Positions 8,482 through 18,489 are shown, counted from the stretch's first letter. The stretch: DNA of 64,000 bases from Pseudoalteromonas sp. R3 (GCF_004014715.1 NZ_CP034835.1:3658001-3722000), one strand, 5' to 3'. Made by a program: numbers and translations. Notes: generated from the sequence alone by a model not told the origin.

Positions 8482-10224
8482 TTACATCTGCTCCATCACC
8501 TCGATGCCAAGCAGCTCCAGACCGGTTTGCAGTGTTCTGGCAACCAGATTACACAATAACAGTCGGCTTTCACGTACCTCAGCAGACACATCGTCTTTGA
8601 GGATAGGACAGGCTTCATAGAAGGTCATGTACAGACTCGCCAGCTCGTACAGATATCCACACAATACGTGCGGTGTCGCTTCGCCGATCATCAAGTCTAA
8701 CACTTCTTCCAGTTGCAGAAGCTTCAGCGCCAGCGCCTTTTCTTGTGGTTCAACAATGCTGATGTTGCCGCTCAGTGCTGCACTGTCAACACCCGCTTTA
8801 CGGAAGATACTGCGCACACGGGTATAAGCATACTGCAAATAAGGTGCCGTAGCGCCTTCAAAGCTCAGCATGGTATCCCAGTTGAAGATGTAATCACTGG
8901 TACGGTGCTTCGACAGGTCGGCGTATTTTACCGCACCAATACCCACTTTACGGGCGATTTCAGCACGGGCTTCTTCGCTCAGCTCAGACGCGCGGTCAGC
9001 CAGTTTTTCGCTGGCACGGCTGACGGCTTCATCAAGTAGCTCCGCCAGCTTAACCGTGCCGCCGGTACGGGTCTTGAATGGTTTACCATCGCTGCCCATC
9101 ATAGTACCGAAAGGACAGAACTCATAGCTGGTTTCGTCACGCAGCAAACCTGCCTTACGGGCAGTCAACTCAACCTGATTAAAGTGCAAGCTCTGACGTG
9201 CATCGACAAAGATCAGGATACGCTCGGCACCCAGCTCATTAGAGCGATAGTCACAGGCCGCAAGATCCGTTGTGGCATACAGGAAACCACCGCCAGATTT
9301 TTGCACGATAAACACCGACGGCTCACCGTCTTTGTTTGCCAGCTCATCCAGGAACACCACCTGCGCGCCCTGATCTTCAACCGCAATGTTTTTCTCTTTT
9401 AGCAGCTCGATAATACCGGCCAGACGATCGTTGTAGGCACTTTCAGCCATGATGTCGTCGCGAGTCAGCGTCACATTGAGCTTTTTGTACACTTCTTCAG
9501 AGTGCTTAACAGAAGTGTCGATAAACAGCTGCCACAACTTCTGACAGTGCGCATCGCCGCCTTGCAGCTTAACCACGTAATCACGGGCTTTGTCTGAAAA
9601 GCCTTCTTCGTCGTCAAAACGCTTCTTAGCGTCACGGTAGAAAGTTTCTAAATCGGCTAGGGCCACATTTTCCAGGTCAATGCCTTGTGCCAGCATGTCT
9701 TCCAGATGGGCTATCAGCATACCGAACTGAGTACCCCAGTCACCCACGTGGTTCTGACGTGTGACTTTGTCACCACGGAACTCAAGGGCGCGTACCACCG
9801 CATCACCAATGATGGTCGAGCGCAGGTGACCTACGTGCATTTCTTTGGCCAGGTTAGGCGATGAGAAGTCCACCACCACATTTTGTGCCTGAGCGTGCTC
9901 AGCTACGCCCAGCTTGGCGTCCTGATTGGCCGCTTCCAGGCTGGTTGCCAGAAACTCAGGCTTCAGGTGGATATTGATAAAACCCGGGCCGGCGATTTCG
10001 GTTTTTGCAGCCAGGTCGCTGACATCCAGATTATCAATGATCTTCTGTGCCAGCTCACGCGGGTTGGTTTTCAGTGCTTTCGCGGCGCCCATTGCGCCAT
10101 TGATCTGATAGTCACCAAACTGTGCCCTGGTGCTTTGCGTCACCGCCGGGTTAGTGCCTTCAGGGATCCCTGCCGCAGCCATCGCAGACAGAGCTTTTTC
10201 AATCAGAATACTTTTAATGTTCAT
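8482..10224 (-). CDS. argS: Arginyl-tRNA synthetase
   Basis: Class I aminoacyl-tRNA synthetase that charges tRNA-Arg. Its 580 residues match the usual length. The N-terminal ArgS-specific domain (about 1-90) is followed by [17 protein letters not shown], which holds the HIGH-type signature (HVGH), then the Rossmann catalytic core with DWGTQFGML, and the C-terminal DALR-type anticodon-binding domain (about 460-580). It has its own terminator and a separate promoter region before prfC ends, so it is probably monocistronic. Confidence 0.97.
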   Translation of the reverse strand: MNIKSILIEKALSAMAAAGIPEGTNPAVTQSTRAQFGDYQINGAMGAAKALKTNPRELAQKIIDNLDVSDLAAKTEIAGPGFINIHLKPEFLATSLEAANQDAKLGVAEHAQAQNVVVDFSSPNLAKEMHVGHLRSTIIGDAVVRALEFRGDKVTRQNHVGDWGTQFGMLIAHLEDMLAQGIDLENVALADLETFYRDAKKRFDDEEGFSDKARDYVVKLQGGDAHCQKLWQLFIDTSVKHSEEVYKKLNVTLTRDDIMAESAYNDRLAGIIELLKEKNIAVEDQGAQVVFLDELANKDGEPSVFIVQKSGGGFLYATTDLAACDYRSNELGAERILIFVDARQSLHFNQVELTARKAGLLRDETSYEFCPFGTMMGSDGKPFKTRTGGTVKLAELLDEAVSRASEKLADRASELSEEARAEIARKVGIGAVKYADLSKHRTSDYIFNWDTMLSFEGATAPYLQYAYTRVRSIFRKAGVDSAALSGNISIVEPQEKALALKLLQLEEVLDLMIGEATPHVLCGYLYELASLYMTFYEACPILKDDVSAEVRESRLLLCNLVARTLQTGLELLGIEVMEQM

Positions 10225-10412
10225 TGTGTTTCCTTTGGGTCAGTGCCTGCGTGTGCACTGAGCAAACATCATCGACGCCCTCAGGCGCCGGCATAAAACG
10301 CGGCTCGTTCAGTTAAGCGAACAGGCGGGGCGGACTTACCAGCTTAAGATAAGCCCATAGCTCAAATCAACCCACACCATTACTTTTGCGAGTATTTAAC
10401 AGCCCACAGTGT

Positions 10413-12002
10413 TTAGTGTTCGCGTGTCTGATGGAATTGTACGTCCGGATAACGCTCCATCGACAGGTTCAGGTTAACGCGACTTGGCGCAACGTAAGTC
10501 AGGTTATCACCTCCGTCGAGTGCCAGGTTTTGCTCGCATTTACGGCGGAACTCTGCCAGCTTTTTCTCATCGTCACAATTAACCCAGCGCGCTGTCTGAA
10601 CGTTGACGCTTTCATAAATCGCATCCACGTTGTACTCAGACTTCAGACGTGCCACAACCACATCAAACTGCAGCACACCAACCGCGCCAACGATCAGATC
10701 GTTGTTGATCAACGGGCGGAATACCTGAACCGCGCCTTCTTCTGATAACTGTACCAGGCCTTTCAATAGCTGTTTTTGTTTCAACGGATCTTTAAGACGG
10801 ATACGACGGAACAGCTCAGGGGCAAAATTCGGGATACCGCTGAACTTGAGCTTTTCACCCTGAGTGAAGGTATCACCAATCTGGATGGTGCCGTGGTTGT
10901 GCAGACCAATGATATCACCAGCAAAGGCCTCCTGTGCGCGCTCACGATCGCCCGCCATAAAGGTCACGGCATCTGAAATACTCACCTGCTTGCCAAGACG
11001 TACATGGTTCATTTTCATGCCCTGAGTATATTTACCCGACACGATACGCATAAAGGCGATACGGTCGCGGTGTTTCGGGTCCATGTTGGCCTGAATTTTA
11101 AATACGAAACCGGTGAACTTCTCGTCATCTGCGCTCACTTCACGCTCGTCTGTCTGACGTGGCAGCGGCGACGGTGCCCACTCTGTCAGGCCATCCAGCA
11201 TATGGTCCACACCAAAGTTACCCAATGCAGTACCGAAATACACAGGTGTGAGTTCGCCGCTCAGGAATAGCTCTTTGTCGAATTCATGAGAGGCACCCAT
11301 GACCAGTTCCAGCTCTTCACGTAACTGCTCTGCCAGGCTTTCGCCGATGGCGGCATCTAAGTCTGCGTTGTCGAGCCCCTTAATGGTGCGGACGTCCTGA
11401 ATGGTGTGACCCTGACCGGTTTGATACAAAATAGTCTCGTCACGATGAATGTGATAAACGCCTTTAAATTCTTTACCACAACCAATTGGCCAGGTAACCG
11501 GTGCACACATGATGTTCAGCTCGGTCTCAACTTCGTCCAGCAGCTCCATCGGATCGCGGATATCACGGTCCAGTTTGTTCATGAAGGTCACGATAGGCGT
11601 ATCACGCAGGCGGGTGACTTCCATTAGCTTACGAGTTCGATCCTCAACACCTTTCGCGGCATCAATTACCATCAGGCACGAGTCCACAGCAGTCAGGGTA
11701 CGATAGGTATCTTCCGAGAAGTCTTCGTGTCCCGGCGTATCCAGCAGGTTTACCAGGCTGTCGTTGTACGGGAACTGCATGACTGAGGTCGTCACCGAGA
11801 TACCACGTTCTTTTTCCATGTCCATCCAGTCTGACTTTGCATGCTGGTTGGAGCCACGACCTTTAACCGTGCCGGCTTGTTGCAGGGCCTTACCGAACAA
11901 CAATACTTTTTCTGTGATGGTGGTCTTACCCGCATCCGGGTGTGAGATGATAGCGAAAGTACGTCGCTTATTTATTTCATTGAGGAAAGTCTGATCTGCC
12001 AT
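10413..12002 (-). CDS. prfC: Peptide chain release factor 3
   Basis: GTPase that removes RF1 and RF2 from the ribosome after termination. It has 529 residues, as in E. coli. G1 is SHPDAGKTT near the N-terminus, [12 protein letters not shown] is G3, and NKLDRD is G4. EF-G-like domains II and III follow. The start gives the conserved [21 protein letters not shown] beginning. A 9-bp inverted repeat sits about 42 bases upstream of its start. Confidence 0.97.
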   Translation of the reverse strand: MADQTFLNEINKRRTFAIISHPDAGKTTITEKVLLFGKALQQAGTVKGRGSNQHAKSDWMDMEKERGISVTTSVMQFPYNDSLVNLLDTPGHEDFSEDTYRTLTAVDSCLMVIDAAKGVEDRTRKLMEVTRLRDTPIVTFMNKLDRDIRDPMELLDEVETELNIMCAPVTWPIGCGKEFKGVYHIHRDETILYQTGQGHTIQDVRTIKGLDNADLDAAIGESLAEQLREELELVMGASHEFDKELFLSGELTPVYFGTALGNFGVDHMLDGLTEWAPSPLPRQTDEREVSADDEKFTGFVFKIQANMDPKHRDRIAFMRIVSGKYTQGMKMNHVRLGKQVSISDAVTFMAGDRERAQEAFAGDIIGLHNHGTIQIGDTFTQGEKLKFSGIPNFAPELFRRIRLKDPLKQKQLLKGLVQLSEEGAVQVFRPLINNDLIVGAVGVLQFDVVVARLKSEYNVDAIYESVNVQTARWVNCDDEKKLAEFRRKCEQNLALDGGDNLTYVAPSRVNLNLSMERYPDVQFHQTREH

Positions 12003-12043
12003 TAGTCAATTCTTTTGGTTATACGCGGATCCATACATGCTGC

Positions 12044-12068
12044 GCAAAGTGTGCGCACGACACTTTGC
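12044..12068. promoter_or_regulatory. Inverted repeat in the prfC leader
   Basis: GCAAAGTGT and ACACTTTGC form a perfect 9-bp inverted repeat with a 7-base GC-rich spacer, 42 bases upstream of prfC on its sense strand. It could be a leader hairpin or a dyad operator; nothing else supports either. Confidence 0.3.
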
Positions 12069-12294
12069 AGGGTCATCCGGCGGGTTCATTTTTAATCGTG
12101 CACTATTTTCGCCGATCTTGGCACTTTTAACAATCAATGAAGGCAAGTTCAATCAGGATTTCGTGCAACACTAGGTCAATTCTGTCTTACGCATCTGAAA
12201 GTCTGAGTATTATGTGAATATTTTTTGAATAAAATGACGCGGCTGAATATCGTCTGGTAGGATAGTTCCCAATTCCAGAAAAAGACATAACGAT

Positions 12295-13035
12295 ATGAAC
12301 AACAAGCTTTTTGTAATACCTAAACCAAACCCCAATGCAAAACTCAGACTCTTCTGTTTTCCCTATGCCGGGGGCTCTCCTGCGATATACATGCCCTGGA
12401 GTAATGCACTGCACCCCGATGTAGAGCTGGTATTGCTACAATTCCCCGGCCGGGGCGCTCGCATGGGAGAAGCGGCCCATGTTGACATGCAGCGCAAAGT
12501 CAACGAACTGCTCGCACATCAGGCGTTTCTGACCGAAAAACCTTATGTTCTCATGGGCCACAGCTTGGGTAGTCGGGTTATTTTTGAAACCACTAAACAC
12601 TTGGCTGAACGAAACGCGCCTCTGCCACGCCACCTCATTGCTTCAGGCAGCCGCGCACCCCACACTTCCTCAGATAAAGAGCGTATCCACAACCTGCCTC
12701 ACGACGCCTTTGTCGCTGAATTATACAAGCTCAATGGCACGCCCAAGGAGCTGCTGGAGCACAAAGAACTGATGGAGTTACTACTGCCCTTACTCAGAGC
12801 CGACTTTCAGATTGCCGAGTGTTATCAGGGAGAAGCAATCGCTCTGCCCTGTCCAATCACCGTATTCCATGGATACGATGACAGTGATATCAGCGATGAA
12901 CAACTGCATGGTTGGCAAGACCTCAGTGACCATACAATTGATATTCACTACTTCCATGGCGATCACTTTTTCATTAATCAATGTCGTGATGAGGTGATCC
13001 GTGCGGTGAATCAGGTGCTCAGTAAAATACTGTAG
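12295..13035 (+). CDS. Type II thioesterase (alpha/beta hydrolase)
   Basis: A 246-residue stand-alone thioesterase of the family that hydrolyses wrongly loaded acyl groups from PKS and NRPS carrier proteins. It shows the family N-terminal pattern CFPYAGGSPAIY and LLQFPGRGARMGE, the nucleophile Ser90 in GHSLGS, an Asp near 195 (GYDDSD) and His224 in HGDHFF. It lies alone between housekeeping genes prfC and a zntB homologue, about 7.5 kb from the polyketide synthase at the left edge and not in an operon with it. It may serve that megasynthase or another cluster elsewhere. The ribosome binding site is weak. Confidence 0.9.
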   Translation: MNNKLFVIPKPNPNAKLRLFCFPYAGGSPAIYMPWSNALHPDVELVLLQFPGRGARMGEAAHVDMQRKVNELLAHQAFLTEKPYVLMGHSLGSRVIFETTKHLAERNAPLPRHLIASGSRAPHTSSDKERIHNLPHDAFVAELYKLNGTPKELLEHKELMELLLPLLRADFQIAECYQGEAIALPCPITVFHGYDDSDISDEQLHGWQDLSDHTIDIHYFHGDHFFINQCRDEVIRAVNQVLSKIL

Positions 13036-13101
13036 TGGTGCTTGCCAAAACACCTCTGCTAACCAATGATAAACATACTTGTTTACCCGTAGGGATTGAA
13101 T

Positions 13102-14061
13102 ATGGAAGGCTTACTTCATGCGCTTAGCCTCAATGGTCAGGGTGGCACTGTGCCTGTCACTGATCTGGCACAGGCACTCCAAGACGAACAACCAATATGG
13201 TTGCATTTCGACTATACCTGTGAGGCTGTACAACACTTTCTCAGCCAGCTAGATTGCTTACAGGAGTGGGAGTGGCAGGCACTACTTGCCGAAGAAACCC
13301 GCCCTCGCGTGACCCGGGCCAGTCAGGGCTTGTTGCTTTTTTTACGGGGCGTTAATCTAAACCCGAGGCAAAACCCCGAAGACATGGTTTCAGTCCGCTG
13401 TTTTGTCAGTAAAAACCTGTTGATCACCTGTCGTAAACGTGTGTTGATCTCTATCGAAGATTTACGTGATGCCCTACTGGATGGGGCTGGTGCACACACT
13501 ATTAGCGACCTGACTTGTGCTTTGATCGATCGTCTGACACACCGAATGCAAGACACACTATGGCAGGTCGAAGAACAGCTGGACGAATTTGAAGAACAGC
13601 TCGATAAAGAAGAGTCTCAGCCTGACTACCATCAAATTACCCTGTTGCGGCGCCAGGTGATCTCGTTAAAGCGCTATATTAAACCGCAGCGCCAGGCAAT
13701 CTATGACCTGATCGATACCAAGGTAAGCTGGCTCAGTCTTGAGCAAAGGCGGTTATTGGGTGAAGCCAATAATACCCTGAGCCGCTATATTGAAGAACTC
13801 GAAGCCAGTATAGAGCGCGCACAGGTACTCCAGCAAAGCATCGCCAATCAGCTCAATGAACAACTTAACCAGCGCATGTATATCATGTCTGTTGTAGCGG
13901 CTTTGTTTTTGCCTTTAGGCTTTTTAACGGGTCTGTTGGGTGTCAATATCGGTGGTATTCCAGGCACCGAGAACCCTTGGTCATTTACTATCTTTGTGAT
14001 TTCATTGGTGGTATTGACCATCGCAGTTGCGATACTTTTTAAGCGGAGAAAATGGATTTAG
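13102..14061 (+). CDS. ZntB/CorA-family metal ion transporter
   Basis: A 319-residue CorA-superfamily channel. The long N-terminal cytoplasmic domain contains an acidic coiled coil (about 150-190). Two C-terminal membrane helices (about 256-280 and 290-312) flank a GVN signature (LLGVNIGGIPG) in place of the GMN of classical CorA; the GIPG continuation is typical of ZntB, which moves Zn2+. The ion cannot be set from sequence. The ATG at 13102 is chosen over an upstream TTG because AGGG lies seven bases before it. Confidence 0.85.
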   Translation: MEGLLHALSLNGQGGTVPVTDLAQALQDEQPIWLHFDYTCEAVQHFLSQLDCLQEWEWQALLAEETRPRVTRASQGLLLFLRGVNLNPRQNPEDMVSVRCFVSKNLLITCRKRVLISIEDLRDALLDGAGAHTISDLTCALIDRLTHRMQDTLWQVEEQLDEFEEQLDKEESQPDYHQITLLRRQVISLKRYIKPQRQAIYDLIDTKVSWLSLEQRRLLGEANNTLSRYIEELEASIERAQVLQQSIANQLNEQLNQRMYIMSVVAALFLPLGFLTGLLGVNIGGIPGTENPWSFTIFVISLVVLTIAVAILFKRRKWI

Positions 14062-14098
14062 GCGCTTGATATAAGACTAGCAAGTTTGCAGTGAAAAA

Positions 14099-14173
14099 TG
14101 GCGCTCTCGCTAGGGATCGAACCTAGAACTTGGCCTCCGGAGGGCCACGTGATATCCATTTCACCACGAGAGC
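14099..14173 (-). tRNA. tRNA-Arg (anticodon CCG)
   Basis: Reads as a 75-nt cloverleaf on the minus strand: acceptor GCTCTCG/CGAGAGC, D-arm, anticodon stem TGGCC/GGCCA with loop CTCCGGA (anticodon CCG), T-arm GGTTCGATCC, discriminator G and an encoded CCA. It would read the CGG codon. Confidence 0.95.
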
Positions 14174-14332
14174 AACATCTTTGTGGTGCCAATAATAATC
14201 ATATCGAACAGCAAATACCAGTCATTGTTGTCTATATGCTTAATTTATAGTCTAAAACTGGAAAAAAGACTTCACATAGAGCGAAATTCGCGATATTTAA
14301 CTATGCTTAGAACAATAACAATAATGACGACC

Positions 14333-14369
14333 TGTTAATACAAGGGAAATTGGTCTTCCTGTATTAACA
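14333..14369. promoter_or_regulatory. Dyad upstream of the small HTH gene
   Basis: TGTTAATACA (14333-14342) and its exact complement TGTATTAACA (14360-14369) are separated by 17 bases and end 25 bases before the start of the HTH gene. This would suit an operator for that protein or another dimeric regulator. No other copy was seen in the window. Confidence 0.4.
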
Positions 14370-14394
14370 TGACATCATCTGAGAGGACCGTATT

Positions 14395-14577
14395 ATGACT
14401 CCAATGACCACTGAACAAGTTGCTGAATTTTTAGATGTTAAAGTGGAGCGCGTCAGACGACTGGCACGCGAAAACCTTCTGGTTGCCAAACAACAGGACG
14501 ACCAGGGCGAACCGATTTTTGATAAAGAAGATGTAGAAAAGTATAAAGAACTGGCACAACGGTTGGGAGGTATTTAG
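14395..14577 (+). CDS. Small MerR/excisionase-like helix-turn-helix protein
   Basis: A 60-residue protein that is essentially one winged helix-turn-helix domain: MTTEQVAEFLDVKVERVRRLARE matches the helix-turn-helix entry of MerR and excisionase-type domains, followed by a short wing (QDDQGEPIFDKEDVEKY). AGAGGA seven bases upstream supports the start. It lies about 220 bases from a tRNA-Arg gene, but there is no integrase, so a prophage excisionase role is not supported. It is probably a small DNA-binding regulator of unknown target. Confidence 0.75.
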   Translation: MTPMTTEQVAEFLDVKVERVRRLARENLLVAKQQDDQGEPIFDKEDVEKYKELAQRLGGI

Positions 14578-14676
14578 CCCCGCGAAAGGCTGACCAGTCA
14601 TTTCTTCCCACGTGCTTCGTTATCAGCCTGTTTTTATGCCCGAATGATTTCGGGCTGACATGCCTGTGCGAAGCAA

Positions 14677-15465
14677 CTAGCCCCGCCAGACTTTAAGTTG
14701 TACCCACAAAGGTCTTATATACTGATCTAATCCACGCTGCTGATACCAGGCGATACTAAGTAGCAGATAAACCTGAACATAACACTTTAGCTTGTCTTGA
14801 GCATAAGCAGGCATAGCTGTGTTCAACAGTGTATAATACTGACTCAACATAGCATTGCCCTGATGCACTGTCTGTGAAAATGACGTACACAAAGCCGCTA
14901 AATCAAAATACCGATCATTGTACTGCGCGTATTCAAAATCGATAAACATCGGTCCCTGGGCTGTTGCCAGTATATTGTCCCTGACCAAATCATTGTGGCA
15001 AAAGCAGATATCCCCCTCAAACTGCGCCAACTGCGAACACAGTTGTGTTGCATATGCAGATTGTGCCAGCACCTGGCCTGCCTCTGTCAGGGCAGTGCTC
15101 AAACTCAGATGTCCGATCTCAGGGAAAGCAAACTGATGTAATGTCTGCAGCCTCGTTAATAGCGCTTCATTGAGACTAATCGCTTCGTTGCTCTGCGTGA
15201 CAAATTCAAATAAGGCCAGCCGAGAGTGCGCGTCATAGACAACCGGAGGTTGCGCCACGCCAACTTCTGCCAGCTGACGTTGCGCATCCAATGCCATTGT
15301 GGGCAACGCATTTGAGTAGCACTTTAGCAGATAGCTCTGCTGTCCTACCTCCAGGTAGTAATTCTTATTACTTAACCCTTTATCGAGCGGTCGCAACACA
15401 CGGGTTGAAACATCCTCAAAGGCCTGCCTGAGCAAACCTTCGAGTTGGGCATTACAAAGCGGCAA
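14677..15465 (-). CDS. Choline/thiamine kinase-like phosphotransferase
   Basis: A protein-kinase-like small-molecule kinase of 262 residues. The catalytic loop is CFCHNDLVRDNIL (HxDxxxxN) and the metal motif is FIDFEYAQYNDRYFD, the pattern of choline kinase, LicA and ThiK. It follows a PnuC-family transporter and a YkoF-like protein, so thiamine kinase is the favoured inference (phosphorylating thiamine after uptake). An ATG at 15510 is in frame, but it would overlap pnuC by 59 bases and has no good ribosome site; a TTG at 15465 has GAGGG eight bases upstream and is preferred with moderate certainty. Confidence 0.75.
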   Translation of the reverse strand: MPLCNAQLEGLLRQAFEDVSTRVLRPLDKGLSNKNYYLEVGQQSYLLKCYSNALPTMALDAQRQLAEVGVAQPPVVYDAHSRLALFEFVTQSNEAISLNEALLTRLQTLHQFAFPEIGHLSLSTALTEAGQVLAQSAYATQLCSQLAQFEGDICFCHNDLVRDNILATAQGPMFIDFEYAQYNDRYFDLAALCTSFSQTVHQGNAMLSQYYTLLNTAMPAYAQDKLKCYVQVYLLLSIAWYQQRGLDQYIRPLWVQLKVWRG

Positions 15466-16075
15466 GCGGCTTACCCTCTTTGTCTTGATGTACCTCGTAC
15501 CAGCGTACATAGCCCCAGCAGACCATCACAGTATAGAAGCCGAACAACACCAGTGTGGGATAATAGCCCTTGAGGTAATACAGATACATGGAAGCGGCAT
15601 CGATCACCACCCAGTATAACCAGTTCTCCAGTACCTTGCGGGCAACAAGATAAGTTGTCACAACAGCAAAGCAAGTCGTCAGGCTATCCAGATAGGCCAG
15701 TTCAGCATGGGTATAATTGTCCATTACATACCCTATCGCCAGTGCCACAGCTAAGGTGCTCAGAATGATAACTGTATGGCACAATAAGGACCAGGATACG
15801 ATGGGCAGTGACTTATCCTGCCGACCACTGCGCCACATCCACCAACCGACCACCGCCATAAACATGTAGTAAAAGTTCAGCAGTGATTCCATCAGCAATG
15901 CGCCATTCCAGTACATCACGGTGTAGATAAATGTACTGACAAATGCCGCAGGCCAGCACCAGGAGTTTTCCCGAATTGCCAGCAACAAGTAGGCCGCGGA
16001 TAAAATAACAGCCAGATACTCCCACATTGACATGGCGGTAAACCCAGCCAGAGTTTCAGTAAGCCACTGCATCAT
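15452..16075 (-). CDS. PnuC-family vitamin transporter, probably thiamine (PnuT-like)
   Basis: A 207-residue membrane protein with about seven helices. It contains the PnuC signature ENSWCWPAAF followed by LNFYYMFMAVVGWWMW. PnuC proteins take up nicotinamide riboside, and PnuT members take up thiamine; both rely on a kinase to trap the substrate. The start overlaps the stop of the preceding YkoF-like gene by four bases (ATGA), a sign of translational coupling, and a kinase gene overlaps its own end. The neighbours argue for thiamine rather than nicotinamide riboside; no nadR is present. Confidence 0.85.
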   Translation of the reverse strand: MMQWLTETLAGFTAMSMWEYLAVILSAAYLLLAIRENSWCWPAAFVSTFIYTVMYWNGALLMESLLNFYYMFMAVVGWWMWRSGRQDKSLPIVSWSLLCHTVIILSTLAVALAIGYVMDNYTHAELAYLDSLTTCFAVVTTYLVARKVLENWLYWVVIDAASMYLYYLKGYYPTLVLFGFYTVMVCWGYVRWYEVHQDKEGKPLAAL

Positions 16076-16326
16076 GACTGAGGTGACAGATCGCCACTGA
16101 TAAATTTGCAGACAAACACTATTTTACCGAACTGTTCAAATGAGCGCTTCATTTGCTTAGATAATACCGCCATCAGCAGATCATAGTCGCCAAACACTTG
16201 GGTGGACATGGTATTTGTTACCACTTTGAGCTCCGGATGCTGATTCAGCCGCTCAATAAAGTCTTTGATAAACGGAATATAGTCCGAGTGTAATGGGTAT
16301 TTGCTGATCTCAACAGAGAGTTGCAT
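16072..16326 (-). CDS. YkoF-like / MTH1187-type thiamine-binding protein
   Basis: An 84-residue protein with the pattern of the small YkoF/DUF77 family: MQLSVEISKYPL at the N-terminus, a helix FIKDFIERLN, and TNTMSTQVFGDYD in the middle. Members of this fold bind thiamine or its pyrimidine moiety. It is translationally coupled to the PnuC-type transporter gene, consistent with a part in thiamine uptake, perhaps as a cytoplasmic binding protein. Its biochemical role in this setting is inferred. Confidence 0.7.
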   Translation of the reverse strand: MQLSVEISKYPLHSDYIPFIKDFIERLNQHPELKVVTNTMSTQVFGDYDLLMAVLSKQMKRSFEQFGKIVFVCKFISGDLSPQS

Positions 16327-16356
16327 AGCAGAGTCCTCGCCAGAGTTATAAAGGGA

Positions 16357-16893
16357 TTAGTTGCTTAGAAGGTTTAAATTACTACCACCGTCCGTCAATG
16401 TGAGAGGCCGGTAGTTGATCCAATCCTGCTGATAGGAAATCTTATTGTCCGAGTTAAAATGCAACACGGTTGTAAACCGCCAGGGCCCCATTTCCCGCCC
16501 TTCATATGTAAAGCGAACATAGGTACCACGAATAACAGCACGTCTTTGCTGCTCATTGACGATCACCTCGTCCAGTATAAAGGTTTGTTCACCATCCAGA
16601 ATTTGTACGTTTCCCGCCGACCAGTTAAAAAACTCAGCCAGCCCCTGTTTATCTTTGACGACAAACCCATAGATCATGTCTTCAAGCTGCACATCATCGG
16701 CATAATAAGACAAAAAGTGTTCAAAGTCCTGACGCGCCTGATAGGTCGCAATATAGTTATTTATGTGCTGTTGAAGCTTACTGGCATGGTGTGTTTGCTG
16801 GGTACCGCTTGGTGTCAAACCACAACCAGCTGTCAGCATAGTGATCAATAAGATCAGACACAAAAAGACATGAGTTTTAAATGATCCGCGCAA
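16357..16893 (-). CDS. Predicted lipoprotein with NTF2/SnoaL-like domain
   Basis: A 178-residue protein started at TTG 16893, because GGAGGT lies four bases upstream and this start gives a clean lipoprotein signal: basic RGSFKTH, a hydrophobic core and the lipobox LTAGC. The longer frame to 17067 would overlap the upstream enzyme gene. The mature part (about 45-165) has the SnoaL/NTF2-like pattern, IATYQARQDFEHFLSYYADDVQLED and a strand-rich end. That fold serves many enzymes and binding proteins, so no function is given. It lies 30 bases before the YkoF-like gene and may head that operon. Confidence 0.7.
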   Translation of the reverse strand: MRGSFKTHVFLCLILLITMLTAGCGLTPSGTQQTHHASKLQQHINNYIATYQARQDFEHFLSYYADDVQLEDMIYGFVVKDKQGLAEFFNWSAGNVQILDGEQTFILDEVIVNEQQRRAVIRGTYVRFTYEGREMGPWRFTTVLHFNSDNKISYQQDWINYRPLTLTDGGSNLNLLSN

Positions 16894-16978
16894 ACTTACC
16901 TCCGAGTATGAGTATCTATCAGGTATTAACCCTGAAATGATACCACACCCGGATTGGATGATCTGTGTTGGCAAGCAA

Positions 16979-18355
16979 CTATACGCCAACAATCCCCAAT
17001 GGTTTTGCACTTTCCCAGGCACCCCGGGTAAAGTCAGGAATAGTGACTGACTCACTGCGATTTGCAACTGACAGTGCCGACAAAGGCGAAATCACTGACC
17101 AGGCTGCGCCATCATAGACATCCTGATCCAATGGCTCGCCATTGCGTAGACAGTAAATCATTCGCCAAAACATCAAGAAATCCATACCACCATGGCCACC
17201 ATTACGTTCCGCCTCGGCCCCCATTTTCAGCCATAAGGGATGATCATATTTAGCATACCAGGCATTCATGTCCTCATCCCACTCATGAAAGGACTTACTA
17301 CCGCCGTGCTCCAGCGCAATGCGATTTGGGAATCCGGCAAACACGCCATTGGTACCCTGGATCAGGTTATGTCTGGAGTAAGGGCGTGGCGTCGTCGTGT
17401 CGTGCTGGATCATGATGCTGCGACCTTTGATCGTTTTAACCAAAGTCGTATTCATATCTCCAGCCACATATTGCCATCGATTGCGCTCATGGTCCGGTGC
17501 AAATTCTCGCGCAGCATAAGCTGCACGGCCCAGTGCCGGAGAACTCATGGACGTCAGATAATCAAACCGGTCGCCCCGATTGATGTTCATATACTGAGAA
17601 ACCGGTCCCAAACCATGGGTGGGATAAAGGTTACCGTTACGTTTGGTGTGCCACTGCGTACGCCATGAGCCGGTTTTATGTTCCAGCTCTTTCATCTGCC
17701 AGCGTAATTCATGAATATAAGCCGCTTCACCATGTAACAGTTCACCAAACAGGCCCTGACGCACCATATTCAGCACCATCAGCTCATCACGGCCATAGTT
17801 GACGTTTTCCATCATCATACAGTTTTTCTGGGTACGTTCTGCGGTGTCAACCAGTTGCCACATTTCTTCAACCGTCAGAGCCAATGGCACCTCGACAAAG
17901 GCATGCTTACCACTTTCCATAGTATCCACAGCCATAGGTGCGTGCCAGCGCCATGGAGTTGAAATGATAACGATGTCAATGTCATCCCTGGCAAGCATTT
18001 CCCGGTATGCAAATTCAGACCCCTGATACAGCGCTGGTGCTTTTACTCCACGCTCAGCGAGGTAGTTTGCTGAGCGCTGTAACACTTCATCATGGGTATC
18101 ACACAAGGCAACAATCTCAGCCCCATCAATATGACTCATGCGTTTAACATGGCCATACCCCCGCTGGCCCACGCCAATGAAACCGACACGAACAATGTCC
18201 ATTTTTGGTGCTATCAGGCCAATCACTGATTTACCCTGTCGCTCTGGTACATGTTGCAACGGGTCCGCTTTACTTTGCGCACACCCAGAAACGACACCTG
18301 CGGCCGCTGCAACCCCGGCAGCTTTGAGAAAATCTCGGCGATTTAAATTTGTCAT
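16979..18355 (-). CDS. GH109-type NAD-dependent glycosidase (Gfo/Idh/MocA fold), exported
   Basis: A 458-residue oxidoreductase-fold protein. The N-terminus has a twin-arginine motif (RRDFLKAAG) followed by a lipobox-like VSGC, so it is probably exported folded with its cofactor and may be lipid-anchored. [14 protein letters not shown] near residue 57 is the Rossmann nucleotide motif. The block [24 protein letters not shown] and DMNTTLVKT resembles GH109 alpha-N-acetylgalactosaminidases, in which a His in this region is catalytic. Such enzymes cleave alpha-GalNAc using bound NAD+. The substrate remains an inference; an ordinary sugar dehydrogenase is the alternative. GAGG precedes the start. 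Confidence 0.78.
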   Translation of the reverse strand: MTNLNRRDFLKAAGVAAAAGVVSGCAQSKADPLQHVPERQGKSVIGLIAPKMDIVRVGFIGVGQRGYGHVKRMSHIDGAEIVALCDTHDEVLQRSANYLAERGVKAPALYQGSEFAYREMLARDDIDIVIISTPWRWHAPMAVDTMESGKHAFVEVPLALTVEEMWQLVDTAERTQKNCMMMENVNYGRDELMVLNMVRQGLFGELLHGEAAYIHELRWQMKELEHKTGSWRTQWHTKRNGNLYPTHGLGPVSQYMNINRGDRFDYLTSMSSPALGRAAYAAREFAPDHERNRWQYVAGDMNTTLVKTIKGRSIMIQHDTTTPRPYSRHNLIQGTNGVFAGFPNRIALEHGGSKSFHEWDEDMNAWYAKYDHPLWLKMGAEAERNGGHGGMDFLMFWRMIYCLRNGEPLDQDVYDGAAWSVISPLSALSVANRSESVTIPDFTRGAWESAKPLGIVGV

Positions 18356-18489
18356 TATTATTATCCTCGAAGATACTTCCCCTGAACGCTAACGGATTGT
18401 ACACAAGGTTGCAAAAGCATTGCGACAAACAGGTATCTAATCGGTACAAAGTGATATTCTAGCTGCCCACGTTAGCGCAATAGGCATTT

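Noticed and set aside
10386..11994. Several open frames antisense to prfC and argS
   Set aside because: They are shadow frames of well-conserved genes, lacking ribosome sites and family features.
14099..14577. tRNA-Arg with a nearby excisionase-like gene as a prophage or island attachment site
   Set aside because: No integrase, no duplicated tRNA 3' end and no phage genes were found within the window.
14638..14655. GCCCGAA/TTCGGGC hairpin near the HTH and kinase genes as a terminator
   Set aside because: Neither strand has a T-run after the stem.
16891..16978. Sequence with ACCTGAT (minus strand, 16918-16924) looking like part of a TPP riboswitch
   Set aside because: The CUGAGA core and the second arm are not there, and it precedes the lipoprotein gene rather than the transporter directly.
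16894..17067. Longer N-terminus (to 17067) for the NTF2-like lipoprotein
   Set aside because: It would overlap the GH109-type gene and hide the lipoprotein signal; the TTG at 16893 has a perfect ribosome site.
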